DNA of 64,000 nucleotides, taken from positions 182,720 through 246,719 of the forward strand of contig JBDVXK010000021.1 in the NCBI GenBank assembly GCA_039964455.1, read 5' to 3'. The stretch's first letter is position 1, and each line of letters begins with the position of its first letter. The translations under genes were made by a program, and so were the position numbers. Positions 37,730 to 46,376 of this stretch are shown here, one piece after another. The stretch is from CALJFL01 sp039964455 (lineage in GTDB: Bacteria; Pseudomonadota; Gammaproteobacteria; Pseudomonadales; Halieaceae). The notes under the pieces are model-generated. The model was not told where the DNA came from, did no database searches, and worked only from the letters and a program-made list of their open reading frames with translations.

Positions 37730-38932
37730 CTAGGTAGCTACCGCACCGGATACGCGATCAAACGCGCGCCGCATACTGTAGAAGGTTTGATGATGCGGCA
37801 AACGCTCCTGCACCAGATACTCGATGTCGCCACAGAGCTTGGTCCACAGGGGCTTATCGGTAAGCAACTTGTCAATCTGGCTGGCCATATGCCTGGGACC
37901 ATCCGAAACCAAAACGCCATCACCGTCCGAGAAAGTGGAATTCTCAGTGCCCATTCGGGTCGTCAGCGTGGGGACCCCGCGGGCCATGGCGTTGACCAGC
38001 TTGGCCTCTGCGTGGTCTTCATACACCAGCGGATCGATCGCTATCCGGCAGTCCAGCGGTTCGAGGTCGGGGCTAATTTTGGAGGTATGAAAGCTGATGC
38101 CGGGATAGTCCATTGCTGCTGACAACAGCCTCAGGTCTGGATCTTTACCCACCAAGTGCAGCTCAAGGTCAGGATGCTGCTGCAAGGCGATAGGCCAAAC
38201 CGTGTTGATGAACCACAACAAGCTGCTGACGTTCTTTTCATCGCCCAGATACCCCACATAGCCGAGGCGTTTGTTGGTTTTGTTAAAGCTGGGAGCTGCG
38301 CTGGCCGACTCGATAGATTTCTGGCTGGTCATGGAAAAATAGAGCTTGCCGAAAGGTACGCCGGCATCAGAGAGTGCCGCAGCATCCGCTGGCTGGGCAA
38401 ACACCAGGTCGACCTTGGTGCAGCCCTGTACCTCACGCTTGCGAAGGTACTGTGCTTCCATTCCGTCGAAAACCCTGTTCATGGACTTCCCACGAGCGTC
38501 CGGTCCTTTGTCATGCCGGTCAAAGTGGGCCGCATGGGCGTTGTAAACCTTGGTACCGGAGAAAGTCTCGGGCAGATAATAAAACGCTACAAAATGATCA
38601 ATGACTAGAAGGTCATGATCGTCTGCCAACTGCTCAACCTGCCGTGCGAGTGCCGCACTGAGGCGCAGCTGCAGGGATTCATTGTGGCTGATACCAGCGC
38701 TGGACACCTGCTCGGACTGCAGATCATAGGCTTGGTGGTAACTGTGTTTCACGCGGATCTGCTCGCGCAGTTCCGCCGCAGCCCCCTCTTCCCCCTCAGC
38801 CAATGGACAGGCCAGGGTAACTTCATATTCTTCCGCCAACAAAGCCAGCACCTGCCAGCTTGCGTTGTCCGCAGCCTCACGAATGGGCTGGGGCAACTGT
38901 GGGGTCACAAACAGCAATTTCTTTTTATTCAT
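37730..38932 (-). CDS. Glycosyltransferase (GT4-like)
   Basis: Protein of 400 residues with a GT-B layout: N-terminal LLFVTPQLPQPIREAADNAS (the family opening, nucleotide-acceptor side), a central RLGYVGYLGDEKNVSSLLWF segment (start of the donor-binding half, about 222-241) and EAKLVNAMARGVPTLTTRMG (about 328-347), the place of the retaining-enzyme EX7E-like motif. Resembles glycosyltransferases of exopolysaccharide systems, but no polysaccharide cluster is nearby and the substrate is unknown. No signal peptide. Confidence 0.75.
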   Translation of the reverse strand: MNKKKLLFVTPQLPQPIREAADNASWQVLALLAEEYEVTLACPLAEGEEGAAAELREQIRVKHSYHQAYDLQSEQVSSAGISHNESLQLRLSAALARQVEQLADDHDLLVIDHFVAFYYLPETFSGTKVYNAHAAHFDRHDKGPDARGKSMNRVFDGMEAQYLRKREVQGCTKVDLVFAQPADAAALSDAGVPFGKLYFSMTSQKSIESASAAPSFNKTNKRLGYVGYLGDEKNVSSLLWFINTVWPIALQQHPDLELHLVGKDPDLRLLSAAMDYPGISFHTSKISPDLEPLDCRIAIDPLVYEDHAEAKLVNAMARGVPTLTTRMGTENSTFSDGDGVLVSDGPRHMASQIDKLLTDKPLWTKLCGDIEYLVQERLPHHQTFYSMRRAFDRVSGAVAT

Positions 38933-39308
38933 ACGCCGCTAATCCTCTCACAAGTACCGGTCTATCTCATTTTTACGCCGACGAACGGCTTACAGACCTG
39001 CCTGATGGTTGAAGCAAGAATTGCACCACTACATTACTTGGACAAAGACTTTGACCTAAAGTTGTTAAGAAACAGCAGTTTGCTGCTTTTATTACGATTG
39101 GGCAGCCTAATGAGTAGCCATTTGCACCTCGCTAAATCTTTGCACAATGCATCGCAGGTGTTGCATTATGCGCCGCACAATGAGATTCCCGTGGATAGGC
39201 GCCGAGCTGGCAGGCCACCGAATCTCGGCCTGCACCGCCCCTTACGGGTCGACTTTTCTTATCAGGCGCACTACATTGGGGCGTCACCGCTAATCAGGAA
39301 AAACTCGC
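38933..39308. other. Intergenic region upstream of the exported SDR
   Basis: This 376-bp gap carries no recognisable gene; a plus-strand open frame running through it from 38615 is mostly antisense to the glycosyltransferase. It must hold the divergent promoters of the glycosyltransferase and the SDR. A small AGCAG-TTTG-CTGCT stem followed by TTTTATT (39074-39093) looks terminator-like on the plus strand but has no gene in front of it. Confidence 0.35.
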
Positions 39309-40322
39309 ATGAATACAGGCAACTACAAGCGTCGCCAGGTGCTGCAGGCCCTCACAACCCTCAGTGTCATGAGCGCCCTGCCCGCCAGCGTACTCGCCCA
39401 GATCATCAGCGCTACTCCACCGGGTAATGATTTCGATGACAACACTACCGCCGAGCAAGTCACCGAGGGCATCGACCTGAGCGGCCAGACCATTGCCATC
39501 ACCGGCGCAAATTCGGGGCTGGGCTTGGAGACCATGCGTGTACTGGCATTACGCGGCGCTCATGTTATTGGTATCGCGCGTACCCAGGAAAAGGCCGACA
39601 CTGCCTGCGCCAGCGTGACTGGCAATACAACGCCGATGTTCCTGGACCTTGCCCAGTGGGATTCCGTTGTGAACTGTGCCGATCGCATCAAGGCCCTCGA
39701 CATCCCCCTCGACGGCCTGATCACCAATGCTGGCATCATGGCACTGCCGGAACTGCAACTGACCAATGGTGTGGAGCGCCAATTCGCGATCAATCACCTG
39801 GGGCACTTCATCCTGATCAACCAGCTGCGTGAGCAGGTTGTGGCGGCACCCGAAGGCCGTTTTACTATCCTCAGCTCACTGGCCCACCGACGGGCCGAGA
39901 ACGGCATCGAGTTCGACAATCTGGATGGCAGCCAGCACTACGACGCCTGGGGCGCCTATGGCGTTTCCAAACTTGCCAACGCCTTGTGCTCTCGCGAGCT
40001 GGCCAGGCAATTGTCTGACACCACCGCCACCTCCAACAGTGTGCACCCTGGCGTCATCGCCACTAATCTGGGTAAGCATTTGCCAGCCTGGCAGCGCGCG
40101 GCTGCATCACTGATTGGGTGGACATTTATGAAGGACATTCCCGAGGGTGCGGCAACCACATGCTACGTGGCAACCAATCCGGGGCTCAAGGGTGTACGCG
40201 GGTACTACTTTTCAGACTGCAATGTGGACGAAGGCGAAACGCCCTACATCCACGATGATGAGATGGCCAGGAAGCTGTGGACGGTATCTGAGGAGCTCAC
40301 CGCTGACTATCTGCCGGCCTAA
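39309..40322 (+). CDS. SDR family oxidoreductase with Tat-like signal
   Basis: Short-chain dehydrogenase of 337 residues. The N terminus MNTGNYKRRQVLQALTTLSV, followed by a hydrophobic stretch ending ASVLAQ, reads as a twin-arginine signal (KRRQVLQ), unusual for an NAD(P)-dependent enzyme. The SDR core has TGANSGLG (about 64-71), TNAG (in place of NNAG), a Ser in ILSSLAH and catalytic YGVSK (about 217-221), most like the retinol dehydrogenase/WWOX-type branch. Convergent, overlapping the epimerase gene by 4 bp at its end. Function unknown. Confidence 0.8.
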   Translation: MNTGNYKRRQVLQALTTLSVMSALPASVLAQIISATPPGNDFDDNTTAEQVTEGIDLSGQTIAITGANSGLGLETMRVLALRGAHVIGIARTQEKADTACASVTGNTTPMFLDLAQWDSVVNCADRIKALDIPLDGLITNAGIMALPELQLTNGVERQFAINHLGHFILINQLREQVVAAPEGRFTILSSLAHRRAENGIEFDNLDGSQHYDAWGAYGVSKLANALCSRELARQLSDTTATSNSVHPGVIATNLGKHLPAWQRAAASLIGWTFMKDIPEGAATTCYVATNPGLKGVRGYYFSDCNVDEGETPYIHDDEMARKLWTVSEELTADYLPA

Positions 40323-41239
40323 GCCGGGCTACTACTGTAGTAATTGAAGCACTCTGTGATCGTAGTCGGCATCAAGCCGCGCTGATAAGCCAGCAGCGCG
40401 GTTTCTTCAGGCTCTGGCTCGTATGATGTCAGCGCATTTATGCCTGCATACATAATCATCTGCGGAATAATGGGGTGCTCATCCTCGCGCACATCAAGGT
40501 CCTGAGGGTTACCGGCGGCCGCGAACCACAGCTCAAAATACTCCTTCCAGGTGAGATTGGCGTCTCCAATCAGGTAGCCCTTTCCAGACTCCCCACGCTC
40601 CAGCGCACCATGCAGCGCCTGGGACACTGATAAACAACTCATGTGGTTGGTACCACCCGGTGGCGCAAATATAGGAGCACCCTCTAGCCCTCCACTGGCA
40701 TAGGTAGCCAGGGCCGCCAGGTGATCGACAGCAAAGCCGGGCGTAAACCCCAGGATGTACGGCGCGTTGCAGCTACACACGTTAAAGGAGGGAGAGCTCA
40801 TTGCCCGTATGGCTTCGTCTGCCTCGTAGCGCGACCTCACGTAGGGGTCTTCTTCGATACGGTGCGGGGCAACCTGCGGGTAAAAACTGCCCAGATAGAC
40901 CGTGCGAGGTATACCCGCCGCTTTTACCGACTCAAAGAAGCGCGGAATCGCGACGCTGTTAAGGCTGTGATAAAACTCCTCCGGGGTAATGGATCCATCC
41001 CAGGGAAAATATTTAACGTCGACACCGGCACAGAAAACGAGTCGCTCATAGCCCTCCAGGCGACCATCAGAGAAATCGTCATTAACGTAATCGCCCTGCA
41101 CATACGCCAGCTCATTCATAGCAGACGTGCCACGTGGGCGTGATCGTGCCATCACCGTCACGTCATAGCCTTGATTCTTAAGATAGAGGGCGGCGTGTCC
41201 GCCGGCGAAACCGGTACCACCTACAACGAGTGTTTTCAT
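40319..41239 (-). CDS. NAD-dependent epimerase/dehydratase-like protein
   Basis: Extended SDR of 306 residues with Rossmann motif VVGGTGFAGGHAALYL (residues 5-20). The position of the usual YxxxK catalytic pair is not obvious: YVRSRYEAD (about 132-140) occupies it, with Arg-Tyr where Tyr...Lys is expected, so it may be an atypical, non-epimerase member. Lies immediately downstream of a TonB-dependent receptor on the same strand, separated by a terminator hairpin. The ATG at 41239 follows GGGAGAAAATAC. Substrate unknown; placement suggests a link with the catabolic locus. Confidence 0.72.
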   Translation of the reverse strand: MKTLVVGGTGFAGGHAALYLKNQGYDVTVMARSRPRGTSAMNELAYVQGDYVNDDFSDGRLEGYERLVFCAGVDVKYFPWDGSITPEEFYHSLNSVAIPRFFESVKAAGIPRTVYLGSFYPQVAPHRIEEDPYVRSRYEADEAIRAMSSPSFNVCSCNAPYILGFTPGFAVDHLAALATYASGGLEGAPIFAPPGGTNHMSCLSVSQALHGALERGESGKGYLIGDANLTWKEYFELWFAAAGNPQDLDVREDEHPIIPQMIMYAGINALTSYEPEPEETALLAYQRGLMPTTITECFNYYSSSPA

Positions 41240-41259
41240 CGTATTTTCTCCCAGCAGAT

Positions 41260-41285
41260 AAAAAAACAGGGCGCCAAGCGCCCTG
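41260..41285 (-). terminator. Rho-independent terminator after the TonB-dependent receptor
   Basis: GC-rich stem (CAGGGCGC / GCGCCCTG, 8 bp, 3-base loop, 41267-41285) followed on the minus strand by seven T residues (41266-41260). Canonical intrinsic terminator, 76 bp beyond the receptor stop codon. Confidence 0.85.
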
Positions 41286-41360
41286 ATTGCATTGCTTTGA
41301 TAGATCAGGCCAACCTAAACAACTGACTTGCTGGCAAGTACAGTGATCAGCCGTTGGTTA

Positions 41361-43883
41361 TCAAAACTCCGTACGTATACCCAGCATGTAGGCGCGAGGT
41401 GCGCGGTAAGACACCTCGTTACAGCCACACAGTGTTGCGAGGTCAAAGCCCTGAACACCGGCACGCTCATCCGTCGCATTACGTACAGCGCCGGTGAAAG
41501 TCCACGCACCATCAGAGGTCTGCCAGCTGACCAGGGCGTTCACCATGGTGTAGGAGTCAAACTTGTCCGCATCGAAGTTGCGCAGGTTGTAGTAGAACTC
41601 GTCGGAGTAGCTGACATCGCCCTGCACGGTCATCTGCCCACCAAACATATCCCAGGCATAACGGGCCATGGCGAAGGCCTGAAACTCTGGTGTGTAGGTT
41701 GGCTCTACGTCGATTGGCGGCAAGGGTGAGCCACTGCGCAGTGGCAGATCCTCAATCTCAGCATCAACATAAGATCCGCTCAAGATCAGGTCCAGGCCGG
41801 GCAGTGGCGTGGTGATAACTTCTAACTCTACCCCCACGGTTTCCGCGTCCTTGTTCAACGAAACGCCGCCAACACCTACGAACAGGAAGGCCTGGTAGTC
41901 CTCATAGTCATAGTAGTAAATAGAGCCGTTGACCCGAGTCATGCCATCCTGAAGCGTTGATTTGAAACCCACTTCATAAGACGTCAACACCTCTTCATCA
42001 TAAGGCAAACCCGCGTTAGCACCTGAGCCCAGGTAAGCGCCCAGTAGCGGAGCATTGAAACTGCCAGCCTTCACACCGCGACTGATTCCAGCGTACACCA
42101 GGAGATCATCAGTGGGGCGGTAATCCAGTTGCAGCTTGCCGGCCCAAAGATCATCAGAGGTATCATCGTCGAAGAAGAACGGATCGCCCGCGCCGGAGAC
42201 ATTGGGCACGAATGCCGAGGTGTCGCGCGTTATATTGCCGTTACCCGTTGAGGGCGCTATGCCTATGCCAATATCAAAATCCTTCTCTTCGCGCATCAAC
42301 CGCAGGCCGCCGATAATCGAAAACTGATCACTCAGGGCATATTCATATTGACCGAATACGCTGTAGGAGTCAGTTTCCAGGTTTGCGATAGTTGCAATAT
42401 CTGCCGGGAACGCGATTGTGCCGAAAATACTTTGAGATGGTGCCTTCAAGCCGTTGAAGGACTCAGTATCAATGTTCAGATAATAGAGACCTGCTACCCA
42501 ATTGGAACGCTCTGAAGAACCGGTCAGGCGAAACTCCTGCGTGAAACTGTCCGCCTCAACAGCACCGTAGTTGGCCAATTGATTAACAGGCGCTGAGTCA
42601 ACATCGATAAACAGGAGCTTTTCGTAATCCTTGTAATCGGTTACCGATACAAAACTCATTGAATCATTCAGGTCGTAGGCGATGCGTCCATTAAAGCCGG
42701 TGGTTTCCGTAGAGCCCTGATCGGCAAACGCGAAGTCACTGGAGAATGAAAAATCATCACCGTCCGGGTCCTTGTAGCCGAAGAAATCGGTTCCTGAACC
42801 TTGCCGCTCGCACAAGCCGATTGCTGCACAGTTCTCCGGGCCGTAAGGTGCATCCGTAAGCCCGTCGCCGCCGCCATCTCCGCCATTATCTACACCGTTC
42901 TCGGTGAGTATGGAGATCCGATTCTCACCTGCGGGTATATCGATCACGTTGTAGACCTCGGTTCTGAGATCGCCAAAGAATGGGAAACCCTCGTCAGGCA
43001 CGGCTTCACCAATCGAGATCGTTGGCTTGGACTGATAAGGCCCGGTGCTTACCTCGGTATCCGCATAATTTCCCGATACGATTATTTCAAGAGCATCACT
43101 GGGTCGGAATGCTAATGAAAGACGTGCGGCAACTGTTTCATCGTCGCCCAGGTCGGAACCAGCGCCCTGCCCGGGATCGCCGATCGCGAAATCAGGAACA
43201 CCGAATACATTAAAGTCAGGCTGGCCCTCTGGGTAATTATTTTCCAGATAAGGGTCCTGTTCGTTATATCTACCGGCAAAGCGGAAAGCGAAGGTATCGG
43301 TGATCGGTCCGCCGAAAGCGCCTTCTACGGAGTAGCCGCTAGCGTCGTTGGGGACATCAAAAAGGGTATAGTCGGCGTTGATGTAACCTTCGAATTCCTC
43401 AAAAGACGGCTTAACGGAATGGTAACTGACCACGCCGCCGGTGGCGTTCCTGCCGAACAAGGTGCCCTGAGGGCCTTTGAGAATCTCAACGCGCTCGATA
43501 TCCATCACGGCGAAGGTTTGGGCCTGTGCTATCGCAATATAGCCCTCGTCCAGATAGACCGCGTTAGGTGATTCGATAATGTCGTTGAAATCGTTCTGGG
43601 TTACGCCGCGAATGGTAAACTGCACATTCTGGCCGGCCAGGTTGCCGCTGATATGCACGCCCGGGGTATAGGCTGCAATATCAAAACTCTCGGTAACGTT
43701 AAATGCCCGCAGTTGCTCGCCAGAAAACGCAGTTACGGCAATACCCACATCCTGCAGGTTCTGTTCTCGCTTTTGCGCCGTGACAACAATCTCCTCGAGC
43801 ATGCTCTGTGCAGAAGACTGCACGGCAAACGCACTCGAAAGAGTCATTATGGCTGTACATAGAAGCTTTTTATTCGTGTTCAT
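41361..43883 (-). CDS. TonB-dependent outer-membrane receptor
   Basis: Outer-membrane receptor (840 residues): signal peptide ending SSAQS, TonB-box-like EEIVVTAQKREQNLQDVGIA at the mature N terminus, plug domain (FTIRGVTQND, MDIERVEILKGPQGTLFGRNAT) and a 22-strand-type barrel ending with the terminal Phe of RTEF. This subtype is common in marine and sphingomonad-like degraders for uptake of aromatic, lipid or glycan substrates rather than siderophores. AAAGGTG precedes the ATG at 43883; frame upstream is non-conserved. Same strand as the ring-cleavage operon, so it is the likely importer of its substrate (inference). Confidence 0.9.
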   Translation of the reverse strand: MNTNKKLLCTAIMTLSSAFAVQSSAQSMLEEIVVTAQKREQNLQDVGIAVTAFSGEQLRAFNVTESFDIAAYTPGVHISGNLAGQNVQFTIRGVTQNDFNDIIESPNAVYLDEGYIAIAQAQTFAVMDIERVEILKGPQGTLFGRNATGGVVSYHSVKPSFEEFEGYINADYTLFDVPNDASGYSVEGAFGGPITDTFAFRFAGRYNEQDPYLENNYPEGQPDFNVFGVPDFAIGDPGQGAGSDLGDDETVAARLSLAFRPSDALEIIVSGNYADTEVSTGPYQSKPTISIGEAVPDEGFPFFGDLRTEVYNVIDIPAGENRISILTENGVDNGGDGGGDGLTDAPYGPENCAAIGLCERQGSGTDFFGYKDPDGDDFSFSSDFAFADQGSTETTGFNGRIAYDLNDSMSFVSVTDYKDYEKLLFIDVDSAPVNQLANYGAVEADSFTQEFRLTGSSERSNWVAGLYYLNIDTESFNGLKAPSQSIFGTIAFPADIATIANLETDSYSVFGQYEYALSDQFSIIGGLRLMREEKDFDIGIGIAPSTGNGNITRDTSAFVPNVSGAGDPFFFDDDTSDDLWAGKLQLDYRPTDDLLVYAGISRGVKAGSFNAPLLGAYLGSGANAGLPYDEEVLTSYEVGFKSTLQDGMTRVNGSIYYYDYEDYQAFLFVGVGGVSLNKDAETVGVELEVITTPLPGLDLILSGSYVDAEIEDLPLRSGSPLPPIDVEPTYTPEFQAFAMARYAWDMFGGQMTVQGDVSYSDEFYYNLRNFDADKFDSYTMVNALVSWQTSDGAWTFTGAVRNATDERAGVQGFDLATLCGCNEVSYRAPRAYMLGIRTEF

Positions 43884-44119
43884 GTGTTTCACCTTTATAG
43901 CCCTACTTGAATTGAACAGCTTTTGATCAATGCTCAATAATTTAAACCTCAAATATCGTTGTTACAAGTGTTTTGAGGCCTGCCGACTCGTTAAGAGTAG
44001 TAAAAATTGCACTAAACAGCGCTGTTTGGGCCGCCTGAGCGCAACATAGCGACATTTTCCGCTCAGGAACAACGAAGCGGTATGTTCGGACATTAGCGGG
44101 AATACTGTAGCTTGCACCA

Positions 44120-45448
44120 TTACAAATCCAGCTCATCGCGTGACCGGGTGCAGGTATCGATAATCGCATAGAGAATCTTTCTGGCGCAGGGCATCAAATC
44201 CGGGACGTAAGTGGCTCCCATACCCCCCAGCCCCTCACCAACCGGTTCAGGCGAACCTTCCGCCGGCCATGGCCAGCCCATTCTCGCGGTGGGTATCCCC
44301 ATTCTCCGCAGCGCTGAGCCATCCGTTTGACCACCCAGCAAATCAGGCTCGGCGGGATAGGCCGCACCCTCAACATCTTCCCAGCCACGACGACCAGACT
44401 GGATAATCCAGTTCTCGGGGTCCGTTGTACCACCGGGTACAGAGCCATACATTTCCCAATCCATATCCAGTTCTGGCTGCTTCTGCTGCAAGGAGGACAT
44501 AAATTCTGCTACCTGCGCTTTCACCTCCGCAGGTGACGTTCTTGGGCTGATGCGCACATCGAAATAAATCTCGGTGGCCGCCGATGGAAATGCGGGGCGC
44601 TCTGGCCAGCCAGAACGGACTGCCGATATCCAGCCATCCGGCCTGACGATGCCCGAGGTATTACGCTCGGTGTATTGTGGCAACCATTCCTCAAGCGCCA
44701 GTATCACCTCAGCCGCTGGCACAATTGAGCTTCGAAAGCCGGGTGTACCCCTTGGTACACCGGCATAACCCAATGTTCCCTTAACGGTGATCTTGAACCA
44801 GCCCATTCCGGGCTCTTCGTGATACACCCAGTTCCAGGGTTTCATGATCACGCAAAAATCCGGCGCCATGCCCCGGTTCAACAAATGCTCTACCCCATGA
44901 GACATACCGGCATTATCCCGCTCGGGGATATTCACCGGCATGCCGCCGTCTGCGAATCCCAGATTAAGGTCGCCCGTTAGCGGAACCTCGGCATCAATCA
45001 ATGCATTTACAATTTCGGTGAGCGTACTGACCATAGCCTTGGGATTCGACGAGCCCAGACCATACACCCAGTCTTCCACCATGGTGGCCTCAGGGCGCAT
45101 ATCAATTTCCTGCTTGGGGCCAGCCCAGGGATAATCACTCTCGTCACCCTCAAGGTGCGTATCGATGGGCGCGTAAAGCAATAATGTTGCACCACCCCCA
45201 GAGCCGCGTAGCTGGCCAAGTACATTGCCGGAGATATCGTTCATGGGGTAATACGCAGCGGGCATTCCCATATCGCTGATGTACTCTGCCATGAAGGCGC
45301 TGGCATCGCGTGTTGCACCTGTGGGACTGTGTATATCGGTCAAATTGAACAGCAGGTTCTTGAGCCGCTCAGGGTCGAGTTTGGAACAGGCCGCCTCGTA
45401 CCACTGACGCTGCTGGTCGCTTAAGGGCATCTTTGCGGTGCTTGTCAT
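44120..45448 (-). CDS. M20 peptidase-like protein lacking the metal-binding residues
   Basis: Protein of 442 residues with the overall M20/DapE-ArgE layout: catalytic-domain strands, a lid/dimerisation insert (about 214-330) and a C-terminal LLGGQTDGSALRRMGIPTARM stretch. Aligned by eye to DapE, however, the five metal ligands read Pro94 (for His), Asn135 (for the bridging Asp), Gly168/Gly169 (for Glu-Glu), Lys203 (for Glu) and Thr near the end (for His); only the Asp of HxD (D96) remains. The lid His is Tyr. Thus it is either a pseudoenzyme or a metal-free hydrolase/binding protein. GGAG lies before the ATG at 45448; it follows the extradiol dioxygenase by 1 bp and is the last gene of the operon. 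Confidence 0.75.
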   Translation of the reverse strand: MTSTAKMPLSDQQRQWYEAACSKLDPERLKNLLFNLTDIHSPTGATRDASAFMAEYISDMGMPAAYYPMNDISGNVLGQLRGSGGGATLLLYAPIDTHLEGDESDYPWAGPKQEIDMRPEATMVEDWVYGLGSSNPKAMVSTLTEIVNALIDAEVPLTGDLNLGFADGGMPVNIPERDNAGMSHGVEHLLNRGMAPDFCVIMKPWNWVYHEEPGMGWFKITVKGTLGYAGVPRGTPGFRSSIVPAAEVILALEEWLPQYTERNTSGIVRPDGWISAVRSGWPERPAFPSAATEIYFDVRISPRTSPAEVKAQVAEFMSSLQQKQPELDMDWEMYGSVPGGTTDPENWIIQSGRRGWEDVEGAAYPAEPDLLGGQTDGSALRRMGIPTARMGWPWPAEGSPEPVGEGLGGMGATYVPDLMPCARKILYAIIDTCTRSRDELDL

Positions 45449-45449
45449 T

Positions 45450-46355
45450 CTAGTTCTCCTCGCTCGCTGCACTTGCGTCCGCTTCTGGCTCCCTATGGCC
45501 CCAAAGCATGGGGGCGTCATAGGTTTTCACCCGCCAGTTGTCACCGACCAACTGGCCGTTACAACCATATTCAAGGCCAAAGCCCGACGGGGTAATGAGA
45601 TAAAAGGATTCGGTTAAATCATTTGTGTGTTTGCCCAACCCCATCATCACGGGAAGCTTCTTATCCAGCACGACGTCATAGGCACGGCCCACATCATTGA
45701 GGCTATTGGCCTCAAGCATAAGGTGATTAAATGTGCCGGGGGGAATATCGCCAAAGGGCGGCATAATGGCCAGTGAATGATGTCGAGGGTTGCAATGGTA
45801 GAAGGTCGCATCCTTCTCACCCTCGTCCCAGATAATATGGTCTGATGTTTTAAAGCCCATTACCTGCGTATAAAACCGGTGACTCTCGGCATAGTCGCCA
45901 ACAAAATAAACCACATGCCCCAGGCCAAGGTCGCCGGTGTTAAAGCCGGAATTACCGCGTGAGGAAATAAACGGTAGCTTCTCCGACTGCGCGCCATAGA
46001 ACACTTCAGAAGGCATTCCGCTGGCAGGATCAAGGAACGAGAACACCCGTGTCACCTTACGCTCCTCCCTGAGTGCCTCGCCTCCCTCTGCCACCTCGAT
46101 ACCGTAGTCGCGCAGCGCCGCAACCATCGCCTCCAGTGCCTCATTATTAGCCAGTTCCCAGCCGACCACGGCGATCGAATCGGTGTCAGCGGGATACAGA
46201 GTTAAGCGATGATGCCAATCGTCCAGCCGAATATCGACGATGCCGTCACCGTCGCGAGGCAGCAGTTCAGTTCCGAGCACACTGGACATGATGTCCAGCC
46301 AGCCATCCATATCTACAACATTAACGGCCATATAGCCCAATCCACACACACTCAT
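45450..46355 (-). CDS. Type I extradiol ring-cleavage dioxygenase (BphC/HsaC-like)
   Basis: Two-domain vicinal-oxygen-chelate enzyme of 301 residues that opens catechol-type rings next to the hydroxyls. The iron ligands are visible at family positions: His147 (GLGHVVYF), His211 (FNHLMLE) and Glu262 (FGLEYG), nearly the same numbers as in 2,3-dihydroxybiphenyl dioxygenase; the active-site HHSLAI His is present (about 192-193). GAGGTG precedes the ATG. Substrate is a bicyclic or substituted catechol by family; the exact one cannot be read. Confidence 0.88.
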   Translation of the reverse strand: MSVCGLGYMAVNVVDMDGWLDIMSSVLGTELLPRDGDGIVDIRLDDWHHRLTLYPADTDSIAVVGWELANNEALEAMVAALRDYGIEVAEGGEALREERKVTRVFSFLDPASGMPSEVFYGAQSEKLPFISSRGNSGFNTGDLGLGHVVYFVGDYAESHRFYTQVMGFKTSDHIIWDEGEKDATFYHCNPRHHSLAIMPPFGDIPPGTFNHLMLEANSLNDVGRAYDVVLDKKLPVMMGLGKHTNDLTESFYLITPSGFGLEYGCNGQLVGDNWRVKTYDAPMLWGHREPEADASAASEEN

Positions 46356-46376
46356 AACGGCACCTCGGCTAAACTC

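Noticed and set aside
39074..39093. Terminator-like stem with T-run
   Set aside because: Only five stem pairs and no plus-strand gene upstream to terminate.
38615..39427. Plus-strand open frame of 270 codons reaching into the SDR
   Set aside because: Mostly antisense to the glycosyltransferase and finishing in a shifted frame of the SDR; low-quality sequence.
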